DNA of 14,821 nt from JBFWYO01 sp050186335. GTDB lineage: Bacteria; Pseudomonadota; Alphaproteobacteria; Bin65. Below are positions 6,783 through 12,895 of this stretch, in pieces. The notes under the pieces were generated by a model, which was not told the origin of the DNA, made no database searches, and was given only the letters and a program-made list of their open reading frames with translations. The position numbers were made by a program, and so were the translations under genes. Within the stretch, counting starts at the first letter, position 1; every line of letters begins with the position of its first letter. The stretch covers positions 1 to 14,821 of the forward strand of contig JBFWYO010000097.1 in the NCBI GenBank assembly GCA_050186335.1, read 5' to 3'.

Positions 6783-8026
6783 AGCACGGCACCCCGCAGC
6801 TCGGTCGCGGTGCTGCCGGTCACGCGTGCGCACACAATGCTGCCGGCGGGCATGCCGCGGTCCAATCGAATCGCGGCGAACTGTTCGGTGCGCGCAAGAT
6901 TGCCCTGCTCGACGAGCGCGGAAACCGAAAGACCCTGCTGTGCGCCCAGGAACGCGGCCAGGCGTTGTTCGCCCTTGGCGCGCAACGCGGCGGCGCGAGC
7001 CTTGCGGATCTGCTTCGGCACCGCGGGCATCTTCGCCGCCGGCGTGCCGGGGCGCTCGGAGTATGGAAATACATGCAGAAACGTCAGCCCGCATTCGTCG
7101 ACAATGCGCAGCGAATTCTCGAACATCGCGTCGGATTCGGTCGGGAAGCCGGCGATCAGATCGGCGCCGAATGCGGCATCCGGGCGAACGGCGCGAACGC
7201 GGGCGCAGAAATCGATCGCATCGGCGCGCAAATGCCGTCGTTTCATGCGTCTGAGAATCATATCGTCGCCGGCTTGCAGGCTCAGGTGGAAATGCGGCAT
7301 CAGCCGCCTTTCGTGGGCGATCAGCTCGAACAACGCGTCGTCCACCTCGATCGAGTCCAGCGAGGTCAATCTTAGGCGCGGCAGTTCCGGAACCGCGGCC
7401 AACAGACGCTGCATCATTGCGCCGAGCGACGGGGCGCCCGGCAGATCGGCGCCGTAAGATGTAATGTCGACGCCGGTCAGCACGATTTCGCGGAAACCCG
7501 CTTCGACGAGCGAACGCACCTGATCGACGATCGGACCCAGCGGCACCGAGCGCGAATTGCCCCGCCCATACGGAATGATGCAAAACGTGCAGCGATGGTC
7601 GCAGCCGTTCTGCACCTGCACGAAGGCGCGCGCGCGGCCGTCGTAGCCGCCGACCAGATGCGTCGCCGTTTCGCGCACCTGCATGATGTCGTTCACGCGC
7701 ACGCGTTCGTCGAACGCGATGCCGAACGCTTCGGGCCGCAGCTTTTCCTCGTTCCCGAGCACCTGGTCGACTTCCGGCATGGCGGCGTAGGCGGCGGGAT
7801 TGATCTGTGCCGAGCAGCCGGTCACGACGATGCGCGCCGACGGTTTTTCCCGCCGCGCGCGCCGGATCGCCTGGCGCGCCTGGCGCTCGGCTTCGGCGGT
7901 GACCGCACACGTATTGACGATCACGGTTTCGCGCGCACCCGCGAGGGCGCGCGCCTGCTCGGCCATGATTTGCGATTCATGGGCGTTGAGGCGGCAGCCG
8001 AACGTGATGATCTGGGGCACGGACAT
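6779..8026 (-). CDS. mtaB: tRNA t6A37 methylthiotransferase MtaB
   Basis: Radical-SAM enzyme that adds a methylthio group to t6A37, making ms2t6A in ANN-decoding tRNAs. At 415 residues it shows the N-terminal UPF0004 domain with cluster cysteines 11, 40 and 71 (TFGCRLN, NTCAVT, TGCSAQ), the radical-SAM triad C142-x3-C146-x2-C149 in NGCDHRCTFCIIPYGRG, and a C-terminal TRAM-like segment. The motif spelling FGCRLNAHES and NGCDHRCTFC favours MtaB over MiaB or RimO. The ATG at 8024-8026 has no strong Shine-Dalgarno sequence. The 117-base gap to dapF upstream is filled with palindromic repeats, while the 3' end overlaps ftsY by four bases. The dapF-mtaB-ftsY order is common in alphaproteobacteria. 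Confidence 0.96.
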   Translation of the reverse strand: MSVPQIITFGCRLNAHESQIMAEQARALAGARETVIVNTCAVTAEAERQARQAIRRARREKPSARIVVTGCSAQINPAAYAAMPEVDQVLGNEEKLRPEAFGIAFDERVRVNDIMQVRETATHLVGGYDGRARAFVQVQNGCDHRCTFCIIPYGRGNSRSVPLGPIVDQVRSLVEAGFREIVLTGVDITSYGADLPGAPSLGAMMQRLLAAVPELPRLRLTSLDSIEVDDALFELIAHERRLMPHFHLSLQAGDDMILRRMKRRHLRADAIDFCARVRAVRPDAAFGADLIAGFPTESDAMFENSLRIVDECGLTFLHVFPYSERPGTPAAKMPAVPKQIRKARAAALRAKGEQRLAAFLGAQQGLSVSALVEQGNLARTEQFAAIRLDRGMPAGSIVCARVTGSTATELRGAVL

Positions 8027-8060
8027 GAATAGGGCGGTTTCCGTCTGACTCTTTGGCGAG

Positions 8061-8089
8061 CTTCATCCTTCGACAGGCACAGGATGAGG
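8061..8089. repeat. Dispersed palindromic repeat, unit 1
   Basis: TCATCCT (8063-8069) and AGGATGA (8081-8087) are perfect 7-bp arms around TCGACAGGCAC, extendable by a U-G and a C-G pair to 8061-8089. The core resembles the short palindromes built on CCTTCGACAGGCTCAGG that are scattered through many bacterial intergenic regions. It lies between dapF and mtaB and would form a hairpin in their shared transcript. Confidence 0.75.
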
Positions 8090-8105
8090 ATCGTTTACAT
8101 ACCCC

Positions 8106-8132
8106 CTCATGCCGAGCGTGTCGAAGCATGAG
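8106..8132. repeat. Dispersed palindromic repeat, unit 2 (opposite orientation)
   Basis: CTCATGC (8106-8112) and GCATGAG (8126-8132) are perfect 7-bp arms around 13 bases. Read on the minus strand the core is CTTCGACACGCTCGG, clearly related to unit 1 but inverted relative to it. Compared with unit 1, one stem pair is switched from C-G to G-C with both sides changed, so pairing is preserved. Confidence 0.72.
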
Positions 8133-8143
8133 AACCGGGTTAC

Positions 8144-8977
8144 TTATTCCTTCAACAGGCTCGGGTCGAGTTCGCCGCGAAACGCGGTTGCGACCGGCCC
8201 GGTCATCAGCACGTGACCGTTCCCGAGCCATTCGATGACCAGACTGCCGCCATCCAACACCACTTCGGCTTTGCGATCGGTCAGGTTGCGCCGCGCGGTC
8301 GCGACCAAGGCGGCGCACGCACCCGAGCCGCAGGCCAGGGTAATGCCGGCGCCGCGCTCCCACACGCGCAGGCGGATTTTATTGCGCGACAGAACCTGGA
8401 CCGCTTCGACGTTCGTGCGCTGCGGAAACAATTTATGCCGCTCGATCTTGGGGCCGATCCTGTCGAGCGGCACCGAGGCGGCATCGTCGACCATGAACAC
8501 GGCGTGCGGATTGCCCATGCTGACGCCGACCGGATCGACCAGCATGCCTTCGCGAATGCCGAGGTGCAGCGTGTCGAGCTTCTCGGCGATCGGAATCTCG
8601 TTCCAGTCCAAGCGCGCGGGTCCCATGTCCACGGTCACCAGGTCGCCCACGCGGTCGCAATCCAAGAGGCCGGCCGCGGTTTCGATCACCACATGCTCGC
8701 GGCCGAATTCCTGCATCAGCAGGGTCGCCACGCAGCGCGTGGCGTTGCCGCACGAGGCCGATTCCGATCCGTCGGCATTGAGGATTTTCATCGTCGCGTC
8801 GGCCAGGCCGGTCAGCGACTTTTCGAGCACGATCAGCTGGTCGCAGCCGACGCCGAAATGCCGGTCGGAAATGCGCGCGGCCACGGTGGGTGACGGTTTG
8901 AACGTGCGCGCGCGCCCGTCGACAATGACGAAGTCATTGCCGAGGCCGTGCATTTTGAGAAACGGGCGCGGGTCCAT
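8144..8977 (-). CDS. dapF: Diaminopimelate epimerase
   Basis: Cytosolic PLP-independent epimerase converting LL- to meso-diaminopimelate for peptidoglycan and lysine. The 277-residue length is normal. Both catalytic cysteines are present: C76 in SCGNATRC and C216 in ACGSGACA. Other family motifs are KMHGLGNDFVIVD (8-20), GNPHAVF (155-161), RTNVE (187-191) and ERGAGITLACGSGA. The ATG at 8975-8977 has no Shine-Dalgarno sequence; TATAAC lies eight bases before it, suggesting a leaderless or very short leader. It is first of the leftward run dapF-mtaB-ftsY. The last residues, SLLKE, and the TAA are encoded in or next to a palindromic-repeat-like segment (8149-8165), which may have replaced the original C-terminus. 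Confidence 0.98.
   Translation of the reverse strand: MDPRPFLKMHGLGNDFVIVDGRARTFKPSPTVAARISDRHFGVGCDQLIVLEKSLTGLADATMKILNADGSESASCGNATRCVATLLMQEFGREHVVIETAAGLLDCDRVGDLVTVDMGPARLDWNEIPIAEKLDTLHLGIREGMLVDPVGVSMGNPHAVFMVDDAASVPLDRIGPKIERHKLFPQRTNVEAVQVLSRNKIRLRVWERGAGITLACGSGACAALVATARRNLTDRKAEVVLDGGSLVIEWLGNGHVLMTGPVATAFRGELDPSLLKE
8149..8165. repeat. Repeat-like segment inside the dapF 3' end
   Basis: CCTTCAACAGGCTCGGG matches the centre of the palindromic repeat (CCTTCGACAGGCTCAGG type) with only small differences, though it lacks long arms. It lies within the dapF coding sequence just before its stop codon, 16 bases from unit 2. Confidence 0.6.
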
Positions 8978-8985
8978 GGCCGAGG

Positions 8986-8991
8986 GTTATA
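8986..8991 (-). promoter_or_regulatory. Candidate -10 box for dapF
   Basis: On the minus strand TATAAC lies eight bases before the dapF ATG, which would put the transcription start at about the start codon. The -35 region (around TGGATT, 17 bases upstream) is a poor match. It is the second leaderless-type arrangement in this window, after yciB. Confidence 0.35.
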
Positions 8992-9221
8992 TGGGGCCGG
9001 CCGCCCGAAATCCACCGGCTCGGCCTGGATCCCGGGTCATCGGTCCGGCTCGCACCGGCCCTCGCAGGCGACGGCAATTCAGCTAGTCACCCTTGCCGAA
9101 GCGTCCCGCGACCAGCTCAGGAACAGGGCGGGGCGCCGGGACCATGGGCCGCGCAAATTTGTCGCCAGCCGCCGCAATCCATCGTAGCCGCATCCGCGTC
9201 CGAGCGCCGGCATTGCGCGCT

Positions 9222-9671
9222 TCAGCGGTCGTCCAAAATGGTGCGCAGCTGGCGTTCGCCGAGTGGCATCGCCGCTCCCGATTTGAACGCGCGCCAAATT
9301 GGTTCCTGGAGCGTGCCGACGTACTCGGCCGGCATCGCGGCACGTTGCCGATCATGCGCCCACGCGCCGGAATCGTAACGCGCCAGCAACTGCGCAACGC
9401 GCCGCGCCTTGGCGGTGATCGGGAGGGTCGGGCAGGCGGCCTGAGCCAATGCGCGCAGCGCCGCATCGCGCGTGCGCATGGCCTCTTCGAGCCACCACGG
9501 CACACCGCCCGGCGTCATCGCAAGGTCGAACGCGGCTTCGATGGATCGGCATTGGCGATTGAGGAATTTTCCCAGCGACGCGGCGAGCCATTGTGCCAGC
9601 GGCGGCGGCAACGGGGCCGCCGCACGGCAGCAAAGCTCGATTTCACGCAGTTTTCGGATGGCGGTGGTCAT
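9222..9671 (-). CDS. Unrecognised 149-residue protein under an operator-bearing promoter
   Basis: I do not recognise a named family. The protein is compact and mostly helical by appearance, rich in Ala, Leu and Arg, with no signal peptide or membrane segment. Notable points are KLREIELCCRAAAPLPPPLA (7-26), the tryptophan-rich GGVPWWLEEAMRTRDAALRA (55-74), ITAKARRVAQLLARY (85-99) and a C-terminal WRAFKSGAAMPLGERQLRTI. Support that it is real: ATG at 9669-9671, AGAGGG seven bases upstream (9679-9684), and a near-consensus promoter with an embedded palindrome at the right distance. The frame stays open for 27 more codons upstream through the promoter, so that extension is rejected. It lies between dapF and ffh, facing the same way as dapF, 244 bases from it. 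The even residue spacing suggests a soluble regulator or adaptor, but that is only a guess. Confidence 0.78.
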   Translation of the reverse strand: MTTAIRKLREIELCCRAAAPLPPPLAQWLAASLGKFLNRQCRSIEAAFDLAMTPGGVPWWLEEAMRTRDAALRALAQAACPTLPITAKARRVAQLLARYDSGAWAHDRQRAAMPAEYVGTLQEPIWRAFKSGAAMPLGERQLRTILDDR

Positions 9672-9705
9672 GCCGTTTCCCTCTCGATCCGCGTTCACAA
9701 GGAGA

Positions 9706-9734
9706 ATAATAAGTGAGTATTTACTCACTATCAA
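9706..9734 (-). promoter_or_regulatory. Sigma70 promoter of the 149-residue gene
   Basis: On the minus strand TTGATA (9734-9729), a spacer of exactly 17 bases, and TATTAT (9711-9706) make a near-consensus promoter. The predicted start of transcription, near 9699, gives a leader of about 28 bases with the AGAGGG ribosome binding site. It stands out in this GC-rich sequence. Confidence 0.7.
9712..9729. promoter_or_regulatory. Palindromic operator filling the promoter spacer
   Basis: AGTGAGTA, TT, TACTCACT: a perfect 8-base dyad with a two-base centre. It occupies the whole spacer between the -35 and -10 boxes and touches the -35 box by one base. Position and symmetry are those of a repressor operator, of the kind bound by TetR-like or other helix-turn-helix dimers. 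No such regulator is encoded in the window, unless the 149-residue protein binds its own promoter. Confidence 0.65.
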
Positions 9735-10019
9735 GGGAGCGACCGCGATCAAGTTTCCGGCGGTGCCGCGCAGGGCACCGGATTGTCTTTAAGAGTATAG
9801 TTATTTCAATAGCTTAGACGCTGGCAACGCAAGTTCAGCCGGATTGCCGGAGACCAGGCCGACGCGCCTGGGCGGTTGGGTCATACCACCGGCCGCGTCT
9901 TACTTTTGCCGCTTCGGCAACTCAAAGCCGCCACCCTGGTTTTATTGGATGAGACGTAGGCAAACGCCGCCAATGCGGGCCGAATCGGTCTTGCGTCGGC
10001 GGCGCCGGGGGTGAATTCC
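9735..10019. other. Gene-poor stretch between the operator and the lipoprotein gene
   Basis: I see no convincing coding region, tRNA or mobile element here. It holds an AT-rich island at about 9782-9815, a 7-bp hairpin at 9761-9780 and a perfect short hairpin TTGCCG-CTT-CGGCAA at 9906-9920 with no T tract. The ribosome binding site for the lipoprotein (GGGGGTG) lies at its right end. Confidence 0.5.
9761..9790 (+). terminator. Weak terminator-like hairpin
   Basis: CGGTGCC (9761-9767), a six-base loop, GGCACCG (9774-9780) and then GATTGTCTTT, in which six of ten bases are T. On the plus strand this could end a short rightward transcript leaving the operator region. Confidence 0.3.
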
Positions 10020-10250
10020 ATGACGGCGATTCGATTGATTATCGTGGCCTTGGCGGCAATGGCACTGGCGTCATGCATGCGCACGCCAACCGCGGCGCGC
10101 CTGGAGCCGCCGGCGTCGCCGCCCGATCGGTTTCAGCCGGCGCAGGATCCAGGACCGCATGCGGTCCAATCCGTCGATCCGGCCAACGCTACGGCGACCG
10201 AGGAAGTGTCCGCCCGCGCGCCGAGCCCGCATCGAACCCGGAACCGCTGA
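10020..10250 (+). CDS. Small lipoprotein, function unknown
   Basis: A 76-residue protein with a classical lipoprotein signal: MTAIR, the hydrophobic IIVALAAMALAS, and the lipobox LASC with the acylated cysteine at residue 19. The mature part (about 58 residues) is rich in proline, alanine and arginine with no recognisable domain, and is probably a disordered envelope-anchored tail. The ATG at 10020 is chosen over an in-frame GTG at 10011 because GGGGGTG lies just upstream of it and the signal peptide then has normal length. It stands alone between the gene-poor stretch and the ffh promoter. It lacks the conserved residues after the cysteine expected of LptM, a small lipoprotein often found near dapF. 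Low sequence complexity leaves some doubt that it is expressed. Confidence 0.6.
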   Translation: MTAIRLIIVALAAMALASCMRTPTAARLEPPASPPDRFQPAQDPGPHAVQSVDPANATATEEVSARAPSPHRTRNR

Positions 10251-10255
10251 ATTGT

Positions 10256-10274
10256 GGGTTCGGCCGACGAGCCC
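10256..10274 (+). terminator. Hairpin after the lipoprotein gene
   Basis: GGGTTCG (10256-10262) and CGAGCCC (10268-10274) can form a 7-bp stem with one G-U pair and a 5-base loop, six bases after the lipoprotein stop. Only ATT follows, so it is a weak terminator candidate separating this gene from the ffh promoter. Confidence 0.3.
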
Positions 10275-10317
10275 ATTCACGCGCGCATTCCGCGTCATTT
10301 CGGGCCGCCTGGCTGGC

Positions 10318-10346
10318 TTGACTCGGGCTCGTACCGCCCCTAAGGT
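10318..10346 (+). promoter_or_regulatory. Promoter of the ffh operon
   Basis: TTGACT (10318-10323), a 17-base spacer and TAAGGT (10341-10346). The -35 box is five of six to consensus and the -10 box is weak, a common balance in alphaproteobacteria. Predicted transcription start is near 10353, about 97 bases before the ffh ATG. Confidence 0.5.
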
Positions 10347-10391
10347 CCGCGCCACTCAAGGGAAACAATCGTTTCTCTCCTGAGGGGGACC
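10344..10391 (+). promoter_or_regulatory. Structured 5' leader of ffh
   Basis: Nested inverted repeats: CTCA (10355-10358) with TGAG (10381-10384), GG with CC, and GAAAC (10362-10366) with GTTTC (10371-10375) around AATC, giving about 11 bp with small bulges. GGTCC (10344-10348) and GGACC (10387-10391) could close an outer stem if transcription starts further upstream. It would stand at the very 5' end of the ffh mRNA. It is not the SRP RNA, since the GGAAG/GCAGC signature is absent. Confidence 0.45.
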
Positions 10392-10449
10392 GTCCGTCGG
10401 CGCGTTGCGCTCACGGGCGCGTTCGGCTTTGGGCTTATGGAAGATCGGC

Positions 10450-11832
10450 ATGTTTGAATCGTTGACCGGCAAATTGGGCGACATTCTCGGCGCGTTGACC
10501 CGCCGCGGCGCCCTGCGCGAGGAAGACGTCAACAACGCCCTGCGCGACGTCCGCATTGCCCTGCTAGAAGCCGACGTGGCGCTGCCGGTGGTCAAGGATT
10601 TCATCGAGCAGGTCCGCCCGCGCGCGATCGGCCAGGAAGTCCTCAAGAGCGTCACGCCCGGCCAGCAGGTCATCAAGATCGTTCACGACCATCTGGTCGA
10701 AATGCTCGGCGGAAAGGAACCGACGCCGATCAACCTCAAGGTCGAGCCGCCCGCCGTGATCCTCATGGTCGGCTTGCAGGGTTCGGGTAAGACCACGACA
10801 TCGGCCAAGCTCGGTCTTCATCTGACCAAGCGCGAGAACAAGAAGGTTCTGCTCGCTTCGCTCGACGTGCGCCGCCCGGCCGCGCAGGAACAGCTCAAAA
10901 TTCTCGGCCAGCAGGCCAGCGTCGCAACGCTGCCGATCATCGCCGGCGAGCCGCCGCTCGGCATCGCGCGCCGCGCCGTGCAGATGGGCCGCCTCGAAGC
11001 CTACGACGTGGTGATCCTCGATACCGCCGGCCGCCTGCACATTGACGAAGACCTGATGCGCGAGGTCGCGGCGATCAAGCAGCAGTCCGAGCCGGCCGAC
11101 ACGCTGTTGGTGGTCGACGCCATGACCGGCCAGGACGCCGTCAACATCGCGAAGGAATTCAACGCCAAAGTCGGCGTCACCGGCGTCGTGATGACGCGCG
11201 TCGATGGCGACGCGCGCGGCGGTGCCGCGCTGTCGATGCGTGCGATCACCGGCTGCCCCATCAAGCTGTTGGGCGTCGGCGAAAAGCTCGACGCGCTCGA
11301 ACCGTTCCACGCCGACCGCATCGCCGGCCGCATCCTCGGCATGGGCGACGTGGTTTCACTGGTCGAAAAAGCCGCCTCGATGATCGAGCAGGATCAGGCG
11401 GAAAAGCTGGCCAAGAAGGTCCAGAAGGGTCAGTTCGATCTCGACGATCTGGCGCAGCAGTTGCGCCAACTGAAAAAGATGGGCGGGCTGAGCAGCCTGC
11501 TCGGCATGTTGCCCGGCATCGGCAAAGTCAAAAAGCAGATGGCCGAAGCCAATATCGACGAGAAGATGCTGTCGCGCCAGGAAGCCATCATTCTGTCGAT
11601 GACGCCGCAGGAGCGGCGCAATCCCGATGTCATCCACGCCTCGCGCAAACGCCGCATCGCTTCCGGCTCGGGCACATCGGTGCAGGAAATCAACAAGCTG
11701 CTTAAGCAGTTCCTGGAAATGAAGAAAATGATGAAACACGCCTCCAAGATGGGCGGCAAAATGGGCGGCCCCGGCGGCATGATGCCGCCGAAGATGCCAC
11801 CCGGAATGCCGCCCGGCATGTTTCGCCGTTGA
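10450..11832 (+). CDS. ffh: Signal recognition particle protein Ffh
   Basis: SRP54-type GTPase that binds signal sequences on nascent chains and, with SRP RNA, delivers them to FtsY. The 460 residues comprise the N domain (ALLEADVALPVV), then the G domain with G1 GLQGSGKTT (108-116), G2 DVRRPAA (139-145), G3 DTAGR (191-195), G4 TRVDGD (249-254) and G5 GVGEKLD (275-281), and then the methionine-rich M domain from about 297 (GMGDV). The M domain includes the RNA-contact segment SRKRRIASGSG (398-408) and a Met/Gly/Pro tail. The ATG at 10450 gives the canonical MFESLTGKLG start and has GGAAGA just upstream. It is first gene of the trmD-type operon; rpsP follows after 67 bases. No SRP RNA gene is visible in the window. 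Confidence 0.98.
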   Translation: MFESLTGKLGDILGALTRRGALREEDVNNALRDVRIALLEADVALPVVKDFIEQVRPRAIGQEVLKSVTPGQQVIKIVHDHLVEMLGGKEPTPINLKVEPPAVILMVGLQGSGKTTTSAKLGLHLTKRENKKVLLASLDVRRPAAQEQLKILGQQASVATLPIIAGEPPLGIARRAVQMGRLEAYDVVILDTAGRLHIDEDLMREVAAIKQQSEPADTLLVVDAMTGQDAVNIAKEFNAKVGVTGVVMTRVDGDARGGAALSMRAITGCPIKLLGVGEKLDALEPFHADRIAGRILGMGDVVSLVEKAASMIEQDQAEKLAKKVQKGQFDLDDLAQQLRQLKKMGGLSSLLGMLPGIGKVKKQMAEANIDEKMLSRQEAIILSMTPQERRNPDVIHASRKRRIASGSGTSVQEINKLLKQFLEMKKMMKHASKMGGKMGGPGGMMPPKMPPGMPPGMFRR

Positions 11833-11899
11833 GTTCAGAAGTATCCGACGCTTTCACCTGAATTTGTCATCGAAATCCAACTCACCAAGGAGAACCAGA

Positions 11900-12247
11900 A
11901 TGTCACTTCGTTTTCGCATGGCCCGCGGCGGCGCCAAGAAGCGGCCGTACTACCGGATCGTCGTGGCCGATTCGCGCTCGCCGCGCGACGGTCGTTTCAT
12001 CGAACGCATCGGCACGTTCAATCCGATGCTGCCGAAGGATCATGCCGAGCGCTTGAAGTTCGACGAAGAGCGCGTGAAGCATTGGCTCAAGATGGGTGCG
12101 ACGCCGTCCGATCGTCTGGCGCGCATTTTCAGCGCTAAGGGTCTGGTGCCGAAGCCGGTCATCCGCGAGCAGACCATGCAGCATATTCCGAAAAAGCAGC
12201 AGAAGGCAGCGGCCGCCGAAGCCGCGGCGGCGGCGAAGGCGAGCTAA
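11900..12247 (+). CDS. rpsP: Ribosomal protein S16
   Basis: Small-subunit protein bS16, needed for 30S assembly. The 115 residues begin MSLRFRMARGGAKKRPYYRI, the family signature, followed by ADSRSPRDGRFIERIGTFNP. The conserved body ends near residue 80 and is followed by a lysine/alanine-rich tail (KKQQKAAAAEAAAAAKAS), usual in alphaproteobacterial S16. The start at 11900 is fixed by a strong AAGGAG seven bases upstream (11887-11892); an open extension to 11864 has no support. This is the strongest ribosome binding site in the operon, as expected for a ribosomal protein made in excess of the modification enzymes RimM and TrmD. Confidence 0.98.
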   Translation: MSLRFRMARGGAKKRPYYRIVVADSRSPRDGRFIERIGTFNPMLPKDHAERLKFDEERVKHWLKMGATPSDRLARIFSAKGLVPKPVIREQTMQHIPKKQQKAAAAEAAAAAKAS

Positions 12248-12262
12248 TCGCCGATCGGCCTG

Positions 12263-12297
12263 CCGCGTTAGCGCGGAGCCCGTGGCGCTCTTGGAGC
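12263..12297 (+). promoter_or_regulatory. Leader structures before rimM
   Basis: CCGCG-TTAG-CGCGG (12263-12276) is a 5-bp hairpin in the rpsP-rimM gap. GCTC (12287-12290) can also pair with GAGC (12294-12297), covering the rimM ribosome binding site GGAG (12293-12296). In E. coli RNA structure holds rimM translation below rpsP; a similar role here is inference from position, and the second stem is only 4 bp. Confidence 0.3.
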
Positions 12298-12304
12298 TCA
12301 GGTC

Positions 12305-12895
12305 ATGGCGCAGCGTCTTTGTCTCGGTCGCATCAATGGCGCGCATGGCGTGCGCGGCGCCGTGCGCGTGCAAAGCTTCACCGAAAAGCCGGAGGCGATC
12401 GTCAAGTACGGTCCGCTGTCCGACGAAGCGGGCACGTGCATTTTCAAGCTGAAGCTGATCGGCCAGGCGCGTGGGCAGTTCCTGGCGCAGATCGAGGGTG
12501 TCGCCGACCGGAACCAGGCCGAGGCGCTGGCCGGCACGTTGTTGTATGTGGACCGCGCGGCGCTGCCCAAGGCCAAGCGCGGCGAATACTACCAAGCCGA
12601 TCTGATCGGCATGGCAGTGCGCGGGGCCGATGGGCGCGATTTCGGCCACGTTGCGGCGGTCTACAACTTTGGCGCCGGCGACATCCTGGAGCTGAAACTG
12701 CCCGACGGCAGCCTGGTCATGACGCCGTTCACGGCCGATTCCATGCCCAAGGTGGATGTGGCCGAGCGTCGCATCGAGTTCGTCCCGCCGCCGGGCCTGT
12801 TCGAGCCGGCCGAGCCGCCGCCGGCCGGGATCGAGGACGCGGCGACCGAGGACGGAACCGCGACGGTGGACCGGCCCAGCGGTAGGGGGCTGTGA
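12305..12895 (+). CDS. rimM: Ribosome maturation factor RimM
   Basis: Assembly factor that binds S19 and helps 30S head maturation. The 196 residues include the RimM N-terminal barrel signature LGRINGAHGVRGAVRV (7-22). The PRC-barrel domain starts near EYYQADLIGMAV and contains VYNFGAGDILEL and TPFTADSMPKVDVAERRI. A tail of about 35 residues rich in Pro, Glu and Ala after FVPPPGL extends beyond the usual C-terminus. The ATG at 12305 has GGAG eight bases upstream. The final TGA overlaps the trmD GTG by four bases (GTGA), indicating coupled translation. Confidence 0.97.
   Translation: MAQRLCLGRINGAHGVRGAVRVQSFTEKPEAIVKYGPLSDEAGTCIFKLKLIGQARGQFLAQIEGVADRNQAEALAGTLLYVDRAALPKAKRGEYYQADLIGMAVRGADGRDFGHVAAVYNFGAGDILELKLPDGSLVMTPFTADSMPKVDVAERRIEFVPPPGLFEPAEPPPAGIEDAATEDGTATVDRPSGRGL

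Noticed and set aside
5793..7910. A 705-codon open frame on the minus strand ending as FtsY.
   Set aside because: The part above 6782 is mtaB read in the wrong frame, with arginine/proline-rich nonsense. FtsY starts at the GTG overlapping the mtaB stop.
8053..8238. Short frames containing LRQAQDE- and PEPVEG-like words.
   Set aside because: These are translations of the palindromic repeats, a common source of false protein annotations, not genes.
9083..9505. A 140-codon minus-strand frame overlapping the 149-residue gene, ending PVPELVAGRFGKGD.
   Set aside because: Most of it is the shifted frame of the better-supported gene. The last 36 codons look mildly protein-like but have no ribosome binding site or recognisable motif.
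9781..10019. A tRNA gene, integrase attachment site or mobile-element scar in the AT-rich patch.
   Set aside because: No cloverleaf, no T-arm consensus, no flanking direct repeats and no recombinase nearby were found by eye.
9881..10084. A 67-codon minus-strand frame across the lipoprotein start.
   Set aside because: No start signals or motif, and it is antisense to the lipoprotein signal peptide.
10251..10449. SRP (4.5S) RNA gene upstream of ffh.
   Set aside because: The conserved GGAAG/GCAGC apical signature is absent; the hairpin there fits an mRNA leader instead.
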